NCBI GenBank assembly: GCA_030180135.1
Contig: CM058240.1
Coordinates: 71,791,581-71,855,580 of the forward strand
From: Orychophragmus violaceus
Taxonomy: Eukaryota > Streptophyta > Magnoliopsida > Brassicales > Brassicaceae
Direction: 5' to 3'
Length of the DNA stretch: 64,000 nucleotides
The notes beneath the pieces were generated by a model, which was not told where the DNA came from, ran no database searches, and worked only from the letters and a program-made list of their open reading frames with translations. Positions 48,004 to 57,585 of the stretch are shown piece by piece. The stretch's first letter is position 1, and each line of letters begins with the position of its first letter. A program made the position numbers and the translations under genes.

Positions 48004-50381
48004 AATTTCTCCAATCCATGACACATATTTTTCAAAAAGTTTTGGTAAAAATGTTTTGTTTAGGATTCTCATAGGACATTTTAGAAAATCAAAGTTTCTT
48101 TCTTGTCTGTTAATAGGGTTATTTAGGGGGGTGTTTAAAGTGAACAAAAACTTGTATAACATGCTTCTCATTCTACCTTTAAGAGCATGCAAAAACTAAC
48201 TTATAGTTGTCTTACCTCACCTAATTTCTCCAATCCATGATACATATGTTTCAAGAAGTTTTGGTAAAAAAGTTTTGTTTAGGATTCTCATAGGAAATTT
48301 TAGAAGATCAAAGTTTCTTTCTTGTCTGTTAGTAGGGTTACTTAGGGGTGTTTAAAGTGAACATAAACTTGTATAACATGCTTCTCATTCTACCTTTAAG
48401 AGCATGCAAAAACTAACTTATAGTTGTCTTACCTCACCTAATTTCTCTAATCCATGACACATATGTTTCAAGAAGTTTTGGTAAAAATGTTTTGTTTAGG
48501 ATTCTCATAGGACATTTTAGAAGATCAAAGTTTCTCTCTTGTCTGTTAGTAGGGTTACTTAGGGGTGTTTAAAGTGAACATAAACTTGTATAACATGCTT
48601 CTCATTCTACCTTTAAGAGCATGCAAAAACTAACTTATAGTTGTCTTACCTCACCCAATTTCTCCAATCCATGACACATATGTTTCAAAAAGTTTTGGTA
48701 AAAATGTTTTGTTTAGGATTTTCATAGGACATTTTAGTAGATCAAAGTTTCTTTCTTGTCTGTTAGTAGTGTTACTTAGGGGTGTTTAAAGTGAACATAA
48801 ACTTGTATAACATGCTTCTCATTCTACCTTTAAGAGCATGCAAAAACTAACTTATAGTTGTCTTACCTCACCCAATTTCTCCAATCCATGACACATATGT
48901 TTCAAAAAGTTTTGGTAAAAATGTTTTGTTTAGGATTCTCATAGGACATTTTAGTAGATCAAAGTTTCTTTCTTGTCTGTTAGTAGTGTTACTTAGGGGT
49001 GTTTAAAGTGAACATAAACTTGTATAACATGCTTCTCATTCTACCTTTAAGAGCATGCAAAAACTAACTTATAGTTGTCTTACCTCACCCAATTTCTCCA
49101 ATCCATGACACATATATTTCAAGAAGTTTTGGTAAAAATGTTTTGTTTAGGATTCTCATAGGACATTTTAGAAAATCAAAGTTTCTTTCTTGTCTGTTAA
49201 TAGGGTTATTTAGGGGGGTGTTTAAAGTGAACAAAAACTTGTATAACATGCTTCTCATTCTACCTTTAAGAGCATGCAAAAACTAACTTATAGTTGTCTT
49301 ACATCACCTAATTTCTCCAATCCATGATACATATGTTTCAAGAAGTTTTGGTAAAAAAGTTTTGTTTAGGATTCTCATAGGACATTTTAGAAGATCAAAG
49401 TTTCTTTCTTTTCTGTTAGTAGGGTTACTTAGGGGTGTTTAAAGTGAACATAAACTTGTATAACATGTTTCTCATTCTACCTTTAAGAGCATGCAAAAAC
49501 TAACTTATAGTTGTCTTACCTCACCTAATTTCTCTAATCCATGACACATATGTTTCAAGAAGTTTTGGTAAAAATGTTTTGTTTAGGATTCTCATAGGAC
49601 ATTTTAGAAGATCAAAGTTTCTCTCTTGTCTGTTAGTAGGGTTACTTAGGGGTGTTTAAAGTGAACATAAACTTGTATAACATGCTTCTCATTCTACCTT
49701 TAAGAGCATGCAAAAACTAACTTATAGTTGTCTTACCTCACCCAATTTCTCCAATCCATGACACATATTTTTCAAAAAGTTTTGGTAAAAATGTTTTGTT
49801 TAGGATTCTCATAGGACATTTTAGAAAATCAAAGTTTCTTTCTTGTCTGTTAATAGGGTTATTTAGGGGGGTGTTTAAAGTGAACAAAAACTTGTATAAC
49901 ATGCTTCTCATTCTACCTTTAAGAGCATGCAAAAACTAACTTATAGTTGTCTTACCTCACCTAATTTCTCCAATCCATGATACATATGTTTCAAGAAGTT
50001 TTGGTAAAAAAGTTTTGTTTAGGATTCTCATAGGACATTTTAGAAGATCAAAGTTTCTTTCTTGTCTGTTAGTAGGGTTACTTAGGGGTGTTTAAAGTGA
50101 ACATAAACTTGTATAACATGCTTCTCATTCTACCTTTAAGAGCATGCAAAAACTAACTTATAGTTGTCTTACCTCACCTAATTTCTCTAATCCATGACAC
50201 ATATGTTTCAAGAAGTTTTGGTAAAAATGTTTTGTTTAGGATTCTCATAGGACATTTTAGAAGATCAAAGTTTCTCTCTTGTCTGTTAGTAGGGTTACTT
50301 AGGGGTGTTTAAAGTGAACATAAACTTGTATAACATGCTTCTCATTCTACCTTTAAGAGCATGCAAAAACTAACTTATAGT

Positions 50382-50477
50382 TATTAGAGAGGAAGAAGAA
50401 ATGGGATGAGGAGAGGCTGAAGAAGCCGAGCCTCAATCCTAAACAAAGCAAGAGAAGAGTTCCACAAGTAAAGAGAG
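50382..50477 (+). repeat. 5' LTR of element D, first 96 bp
   Basis: Starts TATTAGAGAGGAAG directly against the satellite and ends in GAGAG, the target duplicated by element B. Purine-rich. The LTR continues at 56250. Confidence 0.75.
50473..50477. other. Left target-site duplication of element B (GAGAG)
   Basis: GAGAG here and at 56245-56249 bracket element B exactly, showing that B integrated into the LTR of D. Confidence 0.9.
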
Positions 50478-50998
50478 TGTTAGAATTAAGAGTTTAAGAG
50501 AGATTGAGTGAGTATAAGAGAGTTTAGAGTGAAGGGAAGAAGAGAGATGTCGCTAGGGTTTATAGAGAGAGAGTATGCGGCCGAGAGAGAGTATTGAGTG
50601 TAAACTTGGGAAATGAATCCCTAAAAGTGTGTATTGATACTTCAAGTGTTACAAGACATATATAGGAGAGTAAGTAGGGTTCTGGATACAAGAAACAATA
50701 AAATAAGAGTGAGAAGAGGACAAAGGAGTGCAACGGCTCCAAGGTGATAGTGACAGCTCTTCAACCGGTTCTGAAGAGAGAGAAAGATGCTCTGCCCTAG
50801 GGATCAGTCCTGCTGAGCTTCAGACCTGTTGTACTATGATGTTGGGGATATAAACAAACATTTATATCAAGATCACATGTTTGTATTATACCCCAAAGTC
50901 TTCAACAACCGCAAACCCTAAACCGGCTCATTCCTTGTTCCACACTTCTTATGCCTTGTTTCACACTCTTGTTAACTTCTTCAATCCTTATTTCAATA
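50478..50998 (-). repeat. 3' LTR of element B (521 bp)
   Basis: On the plus strand it runs from TGTTAGAATT to TTTCAATA and abuts the polypurine tract complement. It differs from the 5' LTR at one base (C in ACCGGTTCTG). A short open frame inside it is repeated in both LTRs and is not a gene. Confidence 0.95.
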
Positions 50999-51006
50999 CT
51001 CCCCCT
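50999..51006 (-). promoter_or_regulatory. Polypurine tract of element B
   Basis: AGGGGGAG on the minus strand, directly before the 3' LTR start TATTGAA. Same octamer as family A. Confidence 0.88.
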
Positions 51007-51041
51007 CAAGCTTGATCATGGAGATGGGGTGATCAAGCTTG
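51007..51041 (-). other. Perfect 12-bp hairpin next to the polypurine tract of element B
   Basis: CAAGCTTGATCA and TGATCAAGCTTG form a perfect inverted repeat around an 11-nt loop, with no gap to the polypurine tract. It is the positional equivalent of the hairpin at 19024-19055 in family A, with the same outer eight base pairs. Confidence 0.75.
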
Positions 51042-51147
51042 GAACCGTAGATACTTACCTCATTAAAAACCATGATATAGAAAAACCACTTTGGGATAAA
51101 AACTATATCAAGGGAAAAAGAGTATAAGCTCTACGGCCTAGGGTTCT

Positions 51148-54100
51148 TCAAGCTTGAGAGAGGTCAATGAGTCCAAGCTTAGGAAGAATGAACTCACAAA
51201 CCTTCAAGCTAGCAGCCTTGGTGAAGATGTCTGCTAGTTGATCCGAGCTTCTTGTGTAACAAGGTAAGATCACACCTTCTTGAACCTTCTGCCTCACCTT
51301 GTGACAATCCACCTCTATGTGCTTTGTTCTCTCATGAAACACTGAGTTGGAAGCTATGTGTATTGCAGCCTGATTATCACAATGCATTGTGATTGGAGTT
51401 GGTTGATCAATGCCCAAATCTTCAAGTAAAGCCTTCAGCCATGTCAACTCATTGGTAAGCTTCCTCATTGCTCTATACTCTGCCTCTGCACTTGAGCAAG
51501 ACACCACCTTCTGCTTCTTTGTTTTCCAAGTCACAAGATTGCCTCCAATGAATGTACAATAGCCTGAAGTGGACCTCCTATCCTGTCTATCTCCTGCCCA
51601 ATCTGCATCACAATATCCTACAATCTCTGTGCTTTGATTGCACCCCATCCATATCCCTTGGCCAGGAGATCCATTGAGGTACCTTAGGATCCGGTCCACC
51701 ATGTTCCAATGATGCATCATTGGAGCTTGCATATGCTGGCTCACCTGGTTCACAGCAAAACACAAATCAGGCCGTGTAATGGTAAGATAAATCAGCTTAC
51801 CAACCATCCTCCTATAGAGTGTAATGTCTCCAAATGGCTCCTTTGCAATCTCCCCCTCTCTTGTGACTTTGTAGCCTTCTTCAAGAGGTGTCTTGGCTGT
51901 CTTTCCATTTAGCTTACCTGCTTCACTCAACAAATCAAGAGTGTACTTCCTTTGTGATAAGAAGAGGCCTTCCTTAGACCGGCACACTTCTATCCCTAGG
52001 AAGTACTTTAGTTCACCAAGATCCTTGATATCAAACACAGATTTCAAATGATCTTTGCAAGCTTGAATTCCTACCTTGTCACTCCCTGAGATGATGATAT
52101 CATCTACATAAATGAGAATGACAACAATACCTTCTTGGCTTGATTGAGTGAAGAGAGTATGATCAGCTTCTGATCTACTAAAACCCTTTTCCATGAGAGT
52201 TGTGCTTAGCTTGTGGTACCAAGCTCTAGGAGATTGTTTGAGACCATAGATTGCCTTCTTCAACCTCAGAACCTTTCCTTGTGTTACCATGCCTTCAAGA
52301 CCAGGTGGTGGAGTCATGTAAACCTCATCTTCTAGCTCTCCTTGGAGGAATGCATTCTTGACATCCATTTGATGCAAATCCCACTCCAAGTTTGTTGCTA
52401 AGGACAGAATCACTCTCACTGTATGAAGCTTGGCTACTGGTGCAAAAGTGTCTCTATAATCCTCTCCATAGGTTTGTGTAAACCCTCTTGCAACTAATCT
52501 GGCCTTGTACCTCTCTATCTCTCCATTGCTCTTGTATTTGATAGTGAAAACCCATTTGGAACTCACTGCCCTCTTCTTCCTTGGTAAATCTGTTTCATAC
52601 CAAGTGTTGTTGTTTTCCATTGCCTTGATCTCTTCTCCAACTGCATCAGTCCACTTCTTGTGCTCCTTAGCTTCTTCATAGGTTTTAGGAACCCATTCAG
52701 CATCAATAGCACTCATAAACACCTTGTGCTCAGTTGGGAAGTGAGCAAGTGTGCAAACAGCTTGTGTTGGATGAGCTACTGCCTTGCAATTGTAGTAAAC
52801 CCTAGTCTTCATCCATTCAGACGGGTCCTTTCTCTCTCTAGTACTTCTTCTAAGCATTTGAACCGGCTGTTGATGTTGTACTACTTCAGGTTCCTCTTGC
52901 ACTACAGATTCCTCTTGCATAGCTTCAGGTTCCATTTGTTGGCCAACAATCTCTTCTCTATCATCTTGATCATGTGTGGCAGAACCATCAGCTTGTGGTT
53001 CCTCTTGTGATTCTCCATTGCCCTCCTCATGATCAAGATGAGTAGGCTCATCCATAATGTTAGTTTCCTCAGCCGGTTTATCCACTTGAGTCGCCTCACT
53101 CCTCTTTGGCTGAGCAATTCCCAGGCTCTCTAAGATCCTCCTTAGGTTATTGGCACGGTCAGAAGGGTTATTAGGAAGGTCCTTAAGGCTCTCCCAACTC
53201 TTTTCTTCATAGAAACCCTTTGACTCCACAAACTTGACATCTCTAGAGACTAATACCCTTCTAGTCTCAGGTACATAGCACTTGTACCCTCTCTGGTTTG
53301 TAGAATACCCAATGAACATTGCTTTGACACTCTTATGATCAAGCTTATCTCTCTGCTCTCCTGGTTTTAAAACAAAACACAAACATCCAAACACACGTAA
53401 GTGATGAATTGAAGGTTTAGTTTTGTTCAATACCTGATATGGTGAAGCATCTTGTAGAACTCTTGTGGGTGTCCTATTGATTAGATAGCAAGCAGACATC
53501 ACAGCATCACTCCAAAACCTTTTGGGAACATTTGTATGAAACATGATTGATCTGGCCACCTCCATCAAGTGTCTATTCTTCCTCTCAGCCACACCATTCT
53601 GTTGTGGAGTGTATGGACAGCTTGTTTGGTGAATGATCCCATGTTTTGCAAGATGATGTTTGAATGCATTGCTTGTGTATTCCCCACCATTATCTGACCT
53701 AAATATCTTAATCTTGGCATTGAAATTGTTAGATACATAGGTTTGAAAGTTCATGAATGCTTCTAACACCCTATCTTTAGATTGAATCAAAGTTAACCAA
53801 GTATACTTGGATTTCTCATCAATGAATGTCACAAAATACTTATGATTCTCTCTAGAAACACATGGAGCAGTCCAAACATCAGAGTGAACAAGATCAAAGC
53901 AGTTTGCATACACGGTTTTAGAACTAGGGAAGACTGATTTGCAATGTTTTCCAAGGATACATGCTTCACAATCATCATTTTTAAAGGAAACAAAGGGCAA
54001 CATTAAACCTAAGGCACGAGAGTGAGGGTGACCAAGTCTAGCATGCCATACAGAATCATTAACTAGAGTAGAACTAAAAACAGAAGCAGATAATTCAGAT

Positions 54101-55557
54101 GCAAGGTTGGTGTCTTCAAGCATGTATAACTCATCCTTTGTCACACCCTTTCCAAGCAACTTACTTGTCTTAATATCCTGAAAAATCACATCATTAGGAC
54201 TGAAGATAACATTGCATTGAAGATCAGTAGCTACTCTCTTAACACTTAGCAAGTTTGATGTGAAACTAGGCATGTAAAAAGCTTTTGATTCTCTATCAAA
54301 CAACTTAACATTTCCTATGCCTTTAATTGGAATCCTTTCACCATTAGCAATCACAACATTACCAAGAGCAGGTTCAACATTCTTTATCAAGTTTAAATCA
54401 CTAATCATGTGATGTGAAGCACCTGAATCTACTATCAATGGCTTATGATCAGATATGGAATGTTTGTGATTGATTAAAGCATGAAAGGAGCTACCAAGAA
54501 CATTACCAGAACCTTCCTTGAAGGCTTTGATGAGTGCATCAAGATCAGACCTCCTCACCAAATCATTTTGAGGCGCCACATTAGGAGCAGGAGCAAAGGC
54601 TGGTACCATCTCTCTACAATCATTTCCAAGCCGGTTTGAAGAAGTGGAAGCACCAGGAGCACCAGCAGCTTGAACATGGGTTGATTCACTTGAGTAATGA
54701 GCTCTCTGGTCCTTGAACTTGTTGGTGAAGGCCGGCTTGAGATGGGGATGAAGTAACCAACATTTGTCCTTGAAATGGCCCTTCCTCTTGCAATGGTCAC
54801 ACACACCAGGGATCCTTCTTTCCTCAGGCTTGTAAGCACCTTTGTGAGCAGTGGCTAGCTCACCTTTCCTTCCAAACAACCCAAAGGATCCTTGCTCCTT
54901 TTGGATTTGTGCACACACTTCATCTAGGTTGGGAAGAGTTTCTGCCCTCAACATGTGTGTGATAAGACCATTGTAAGCTGGATTGAGGGTTAGCAAGAGT
55001 GCAAACACCTTGTCTTGTTCCCTCCTCTCATTTAGAACCTGTGGATCAACTGTTGGTGGCCTCAGCATTTCCAACTCTGCCCACAATGATCTAAACTTCC
55101 CAAAGTGTTGCTTGAACTCCATATCTTCTTGGCTCAGATTGTTGATGGCCATCTTTACTTCAAACACCCTACTGAGGTTAGACATGTTGCCATATACCTT
55201 ATACAAGGTGTCCCATAAGTCTTTGGAGCTCTCACAGTAGGAGTAAGCTTCCAACAGAGACGGTTCAAGAGAGCTTTGAAGAATGGACAGTACATGTTGA
55301 TCTCCTTGGATCCATGCTTCTTCATCTTCAAGGGCTGCTTCTTCAACAGCTTCCTCATCAGCCTTAGCCTCAGCTTCAGCTTCACCTTTAGCAGCTTCAC
55401 CTTTGGGCTCAGCTTTCTTCATTTTCATTGGAGCAGTGTCACATAAGACATGTTTCCACAAGCCTCTTCCACCAAGAGCACTTTTGGCCATTCTGGCCCA
55501 CACCAAGTAGTTGGCTCCTTTAAGAGTCACTGGAATAATCACCCTTGAGTTCTCCAT
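51148..55557 (-). CDS. Gag-Pol polyprotein of copia element B (1,469 aa, intact)
   Basis: A single frame for the copia structural and replicative proteins. An upstream in-frame ATG at 55581 would add eight residues. I chose 55557 because its MENSRVIIPV start matches family A, although both are possible. Sites: zinc knuckle C253/C256/H261/C266; protease D377-S-G-A-S; integrase triad D560, D622, E658 (35-residue spacing); reverse transcriptase YVDD box at 1150-1153; RNase H D1317, E1358, D1394. Gag has an Ala/Glu/Lys-rich insert near residues 45-75, and a Glu/Gln-rich linker separates integrase from reverse transcriptase. The frame starts about 150 nt after the primer site and ends 142 nt before the hairpin and polypurine tract. 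No break is visible; with near-identical LTRs it is probably a recently active copy. Confidence 0.95.
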   Translation of the reverse strand: MENSRVIIPVTLKGANYLVWARMAKSALGGRGLWKHVLCDTAPMKMKKAEPKGEAAKGEAEAEAKADEEAVEEAALEDEEAWIQGDQHVLSILQSSLEPSLLEAYSYCESSKDLWDTLYKVYGNMSNLSRVFEVKMAINNLSQEDMEFKQHFGKFRSLWAELEMLRPPTVDPQVLNERREQDKVFALLLTLNPAYNGLITHMLRAETLPNLDEVCAQIQKEQGSFGLFGRKGELATAHKGAYKPEERRIPGVCDHCKRKGHFKDKCWLLHPHLKPAFTNKFKDQRAHYSSESTHVQAAGAPGASTSSNRLGNDCREMVPAFAPAPNVAPQNDLVRRSDLDALIKAFKEGSGNVLGSSFHALINHKHSISDHKPLIVDSGASHHMISDLNLIKNVEPALGNVVIANGERIPIKGIGNVKLFDRESKAFYMPSFTSNLLSVKRVATDLQCNVIFSPNDVIFQDIKTSKLLGKGVTKDELYMLEDTNLASELSASVFSSTLVNDSVWHARLGHPHSRALGLMLPFVSFKNDDCEACILGKHCKSVFPSSKTVYANCFDLVHSDVWTAPCVSRENHKYFVTFIDEKSKYTWLTLIQSKDRVLEAFMNFQTYVSNNFNAKIKIFRSDNGGEYTSNAFKHHLAKHGIIHQTSCPYTPQQNGVAERKNRHLMEVARSIMFHTNVPKRFWSDAVMSACYLINRTPTRVLQDASPYQVLNKTKPSIHHLRVFGCLCFVLKPGEQRDKLDHKSVKAMFIGYSTNQRGYKCYVPETRRVLVSRDVKFVESKGFYEEKSWESLKDLPNNPSDRANNLRRILESLGIAQPKRSEATQVDKPAEETNIMDEPTHLDHEEGNGESQEEPQADGSATHDQDDREEIVGQQMEPEAMQEESVVQEEPEVVQHQQPVQMLRRSTRERKDPSEWMKTRVYYNCKAVAHPTQAVCTLAHFPTEHKVFMSAIDAEWVPKTYEEAKEHKKWTDAVGEEIKAMENNNTWYETDLPRKKRAVSSKWVFTIKYKSNGEIERYKARLVARGFTQTYGEDYRDTFAPVAKLHTVRVILSLATNLEWDLHQMDVKNAFLQGELEDEVYMTPPPGLEGMVTQGKVLRLKKAIYGLKQSPRAWYHKLSTTLMEKGFSRSEADHTLFTQSSQEGIVVILIYVDDIIISGSDKVGIQACKDHLKSVFDIKDLGELKYFLGIEVCRSKEGLFLSQRKYTLDLLSEAGKLNGKTAKTPLEEGYKVTREGEIAKEPFGDITLYRRMVGKLIYLTITRPDLCFAVNQVSQHMQAPMMHHWNMVDRILRYLNGSPGQGIWMGCNQSTEIVGYCDADWAGDRQDRRSTSGYCTFIGGNLVTWKTKKQKVVSCSSAEAEYRAMRKLTNELTWLKALLEDLGIDQPTPITMHCDNQAAIHIASNSVFHERTKHIEVDCHKVRQKVQEGVILPCYTRSSDQLADIFTKAASLKVCEFILPKLGLIDLSQA

Positions 55558-55710
55558 GGCTGAGCAAAGAGGGAATATCAAGAGAAGAGGTCTTCAAAAG
55601 AGTTTGGGACAGAAATGGTAAGAACCGGCAGTGAATTAAGTAAAGAACAAGAAAGAAATGTTGAGTAATGGTGAGTATTGCGGAAGAGAGAATAGGTTCA
55701 GGAGCTTGTA

Positions 55711-55723
55711 GGCTCTGATACCA
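55711..55723 (-). promoter_or_regulatory. Primer binding site of element B
   Basis: Minus-strand TGGTATCAGAGCC adjoins the 5' LTR. It is the canonical initiator-Met-tRNA complement, without the change seen in A1 and A2. Confidence 0.92.
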
Positions 55724-56244
55724 TGTTAGAATTAAGAGTTTAAGAGAGATTGAGTGAGTATAAGAGAGTTTAGAGTGAAGGGAAGAAGAGAGATGTCGCT
55801 AGGGTTTATAGAGAGAGAGTATGCGGCCGAGAGAGAGTATTGAGTGTAAACTTGGGAAATGAATCCCTAAAAGTGTGTATTGATACTTCAAGTGTTACAA
55901 GACATATATAGGAGAGTAAGTAGGGTTCTGGATACAAGAAACAATAAAATAAGAGTGAGAAGAGGACAAAGGAGTGCAACGGCTCCAAGGTGATAGTGAC
56001 AGCTCTTCAACCGGTTTTGAAGAGAGAGAAAGATGCTCTGCCCTAGGGATCAGTCCTGCTGAGCTTCAGACCTGTTGTACTATGATGTTGGGGATATAAA
56101 CAAACATTTATATCAAGATCACATGTTTGTATTATACCCCAAAGTCTTCAACAACCGCAAACCCTAAACCGGCTCATTCCTTGTTCCACACTTCTTATGC
56201 CTTGTTTCACACTCTTGTTAACTTCTTCAATCCTTATTTCAATA
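55724..56244 (-). repeat. 5' LTR of element B (521 bp)
   Basis: Differs by one base from the 3' LTR. On the minus strand it has TATATA at 55905-55910, the probable promoter. Confidence 0.95.
55905..55910 (-). promoter_or_regulatory. TATA box of the element B LTR promoter
   Basis: TATATA on the minus strand within CTATATATGTC, about 180 bp before the LTR end that abuts the primer site. Mirrored in the 3' LTR near 50659-50664. Confidence 0.55.
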
Positions 56245-56249
56245 GAGAG
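56245..56249. other. Right target-site duplication of element B (GAGAG)
   Basis: Matches 50473-50477. The D LTR resumes immediately after it with GTGGTTCTACAAGC. Confidence 0.9.
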
Positions 56250-56303
56250 GTGGTTCTACAAGCAAGAAGAGAGTGTTACACAAGCAACACTCATAGATGA
56301 AGA

Positions 56304-56450
56304 TGTGCAAAGTTGGGGCACACAGACACAGATGATCAATGTGCAAAGTTGGGGCAAGATCATCATGTGCAAAGTCAGGGCCAAACTTATGAAGTGCAAA
56401 GTTGGGGCACTCATACATTCAGACAATCAAGAATGTGCAAAGTTGGGGCC
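56304..56450 (+). repeat. Five spaced copies of a 16-bp motif in the U3 of element D
   Basis: TGTGCAAAGTTGGGGC or a close variant starts at 56304, 56340, 56366, 56393 and 56434 (the third reads AAAGTCAGGGCC, the fourth starts AGTGC). Spacing is irregular, 26 to 41 bp. They lie about 300-440 bp before the TATA-like box, where LTR promoters keep enhancer repeats. No binding factor can be named from the sequence. Confidence 0.75.
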
Positions 56451-56741
56451 AAACAGATGTCTGTACAGAAACAGACTCAAGAAGAGTCACATGTGGAGTT
56501 ATGGTCTGAACAAGAGTGAAGACCAATCACTATCAGCCTTGGGAGCGTGATTCCCTCTCTCTCCAGACCTGCAACACGCCAAACAAGAGAGAGGAGAAGT
56601 CACTTTCAGCACAAGAAGACACAAGAGTTCAAATGAAAGAAGAAGATCCAACCATTGATTCAAATTCGGATTTCCCTCCTAAAGAATCAATGGCTGAGAT
56701 TAAATGTCTTTGTTTATGAGTGTTTGCCCTAATTGTAACTC

Positions 56742-56749
56742 TATTTAAA
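56742..56749 (+). promoter_or_regulatory. TATA-like box of the element D LTR
   Basis: TATTTAAA in CTCTATTTAAAGGTCCC, with no better TATA nearby in this half of the LTR. Transcription would start near 56775, leaving about 550 bp of R-U5 before the primer site. Confidence 0.5.
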
Positions 56750-57323
56750 GGTCCCCCACGCCATTGTATCCCTTTGCTAATTCACATACAATTGAAAGAC
56801 TTATTGTTACAAACAAAGTCTCTCTTCTTCTCTCTTTCCCTTTAGTTTTGTTCTTGCGGTTCCATTACTTAACTCTCATTGTGCTCTTCAATAAGACACA
56901 ATGTAGACTCATGTAAGAGCCTTGATGGGCTGCTAAGGCAGTCCCAAATCCACACTTGGATAGTTCTTCCATAACTAATCCAAGTGTGAGAGTCTCTCGG
57001 TTTTATAAGCTCTTACATAGTTTTTCTTTCTTTCTTCTTTTAGAACACCTCTTAGCTAATTACTGATTTGTATCCATTCTCATGAGTAAACATTCCTATG
57101 TGATGTTAAGCTCTTGGATATCATTTTCATATAGCTTAAGTGTTCATTGTCTTGAGGTAGAATAGCTTTCTTCCCTTTTAGAACCGCAAACCCTAGTTTT
57201 CTCTCTCTAAGCGGCTTAAGAACCCTAACCGTGTCTTAAGCCTCTTTCTTCATTCTACCTCATTCTCTAGAACCAGACTTGATATTAAGAGCTTCCTCAT
57301 GGATGTCTCTTGAAATTCTAACA

Positions 57324-57336
57324 TGGTATCAGAGCC
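57324..57336 (+). promoter_or_regulatory. Primer binding site of element D
   Basis: TGGTATCAGAGCC follows ATTCTAACA without a gap. This fixes the plus orientation of D and the right end of its 5' LTR. Confidence 0.9.
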
Positions 57337-57585
57337 ACAAGTTCTTGGCTCAAAGTTGTTTCAAGATAGAGAGCAAAATCTGTCTTGTTTTGTCTTTTGC
57401 TTCCGCAATGTTTTTGATGGACCAAGCTTCTGTTTTTACTTGGTTTCATGTTCTTAATACTTGTAGCTCTCTGTTTTGAAGAGATGACAAGTTGGACTTA
57501 ATTTGGTTAAGAAATCAGAGAGGAACAAGAGCATATAGTTATGTCTTTACTTGTTGCTTCTCTGGTTGTTTATTGCTTTTTTCAA

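Larger units (their letters stand above)
28173..50381. repeat. Satellite array, block 3 (about 102 monomers)
   Basis: The longest uninterrupted stretch. It starts with the CTCAAC variant monomer that flanks A2 and ends inside a monomer at CTTATAGT, where element D begins. Private variants let large duplications be traced: CCAATTCATGAC at 31028, 38871 and 42354; ACATTTGTTTC near 32126, 39969, 43452 and 46063; TCATATGACAT near 33480, 40888, 44370 and 46981; GTAAACAT at 42916 and 45527; CTAACCTATAG near 44932 and 47543. Additional monomer forms appear here: GAGGATCAAAG, and AGTAGATC with AGTAGTGTTAC. Nothing gene-like is seen in the whole 22 kb. Confidence 0.97.
50478..56244 (-). mobile_element. 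Ty1/copia LTR retrotransposon, family B, full length, minus strand
   Basis: A 5,767-bp element read on the minus strand: 5' LTR 55724-56244, primer site 55711-55723, gag-pol 55557-51148, hairpin 51007-51041, polypurine tract 50999-51006, 3' LTR 50478-50998, all inside a GAGAG target duplication. The two 521-bp LTRs differ at one position by eye (ACCGGTTCTG versus ACCGGTTTTG), so it is a recent insertion. In element orientation the LTR starts TATTGAAATAAGG and ends TTCTAACA. It is clearly related to family A through the protein, but its LTR sequence is different. Confidence 0.96.
56250..57323 (+). repeat. 5' LTR of element D, remaining 1,074 bp
   Basis: Continues the LTR begun at 50382 and ends TTGAAATTCTAACA directly before the primer site. 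The first part (56304-56450) holds five spaced copies of a TGCAAAGTTGGGGC motif. A TATA-like TATTTAAA is at 56742-56749, and the downstream part is CT-rich. The 117-codon open frame crossing 56197-56550 spans the B/D junction, so it cannot be an ancestral gene. Confidence 0.78.

Noticed and set aside
1..50381. Interstitial telomere repeat (TTTAGGG-like run in type-A monomers)
   Set aside because: Only one TATTTAGGGGGG per A unit and never in tandem; it is part of the monomer.
1..50381. CENP-B-box-like motif in the satellite
   Set aside because: The box needs CG dinucleotides and the monomers contain none.
56197..56550. A 117-codon frame with TGCAAAGTTGGGGC-derived repeats
   Set aside because: It runs across the boundary between the element B LTR and the element D LTR, so it is an accident of the insertion.
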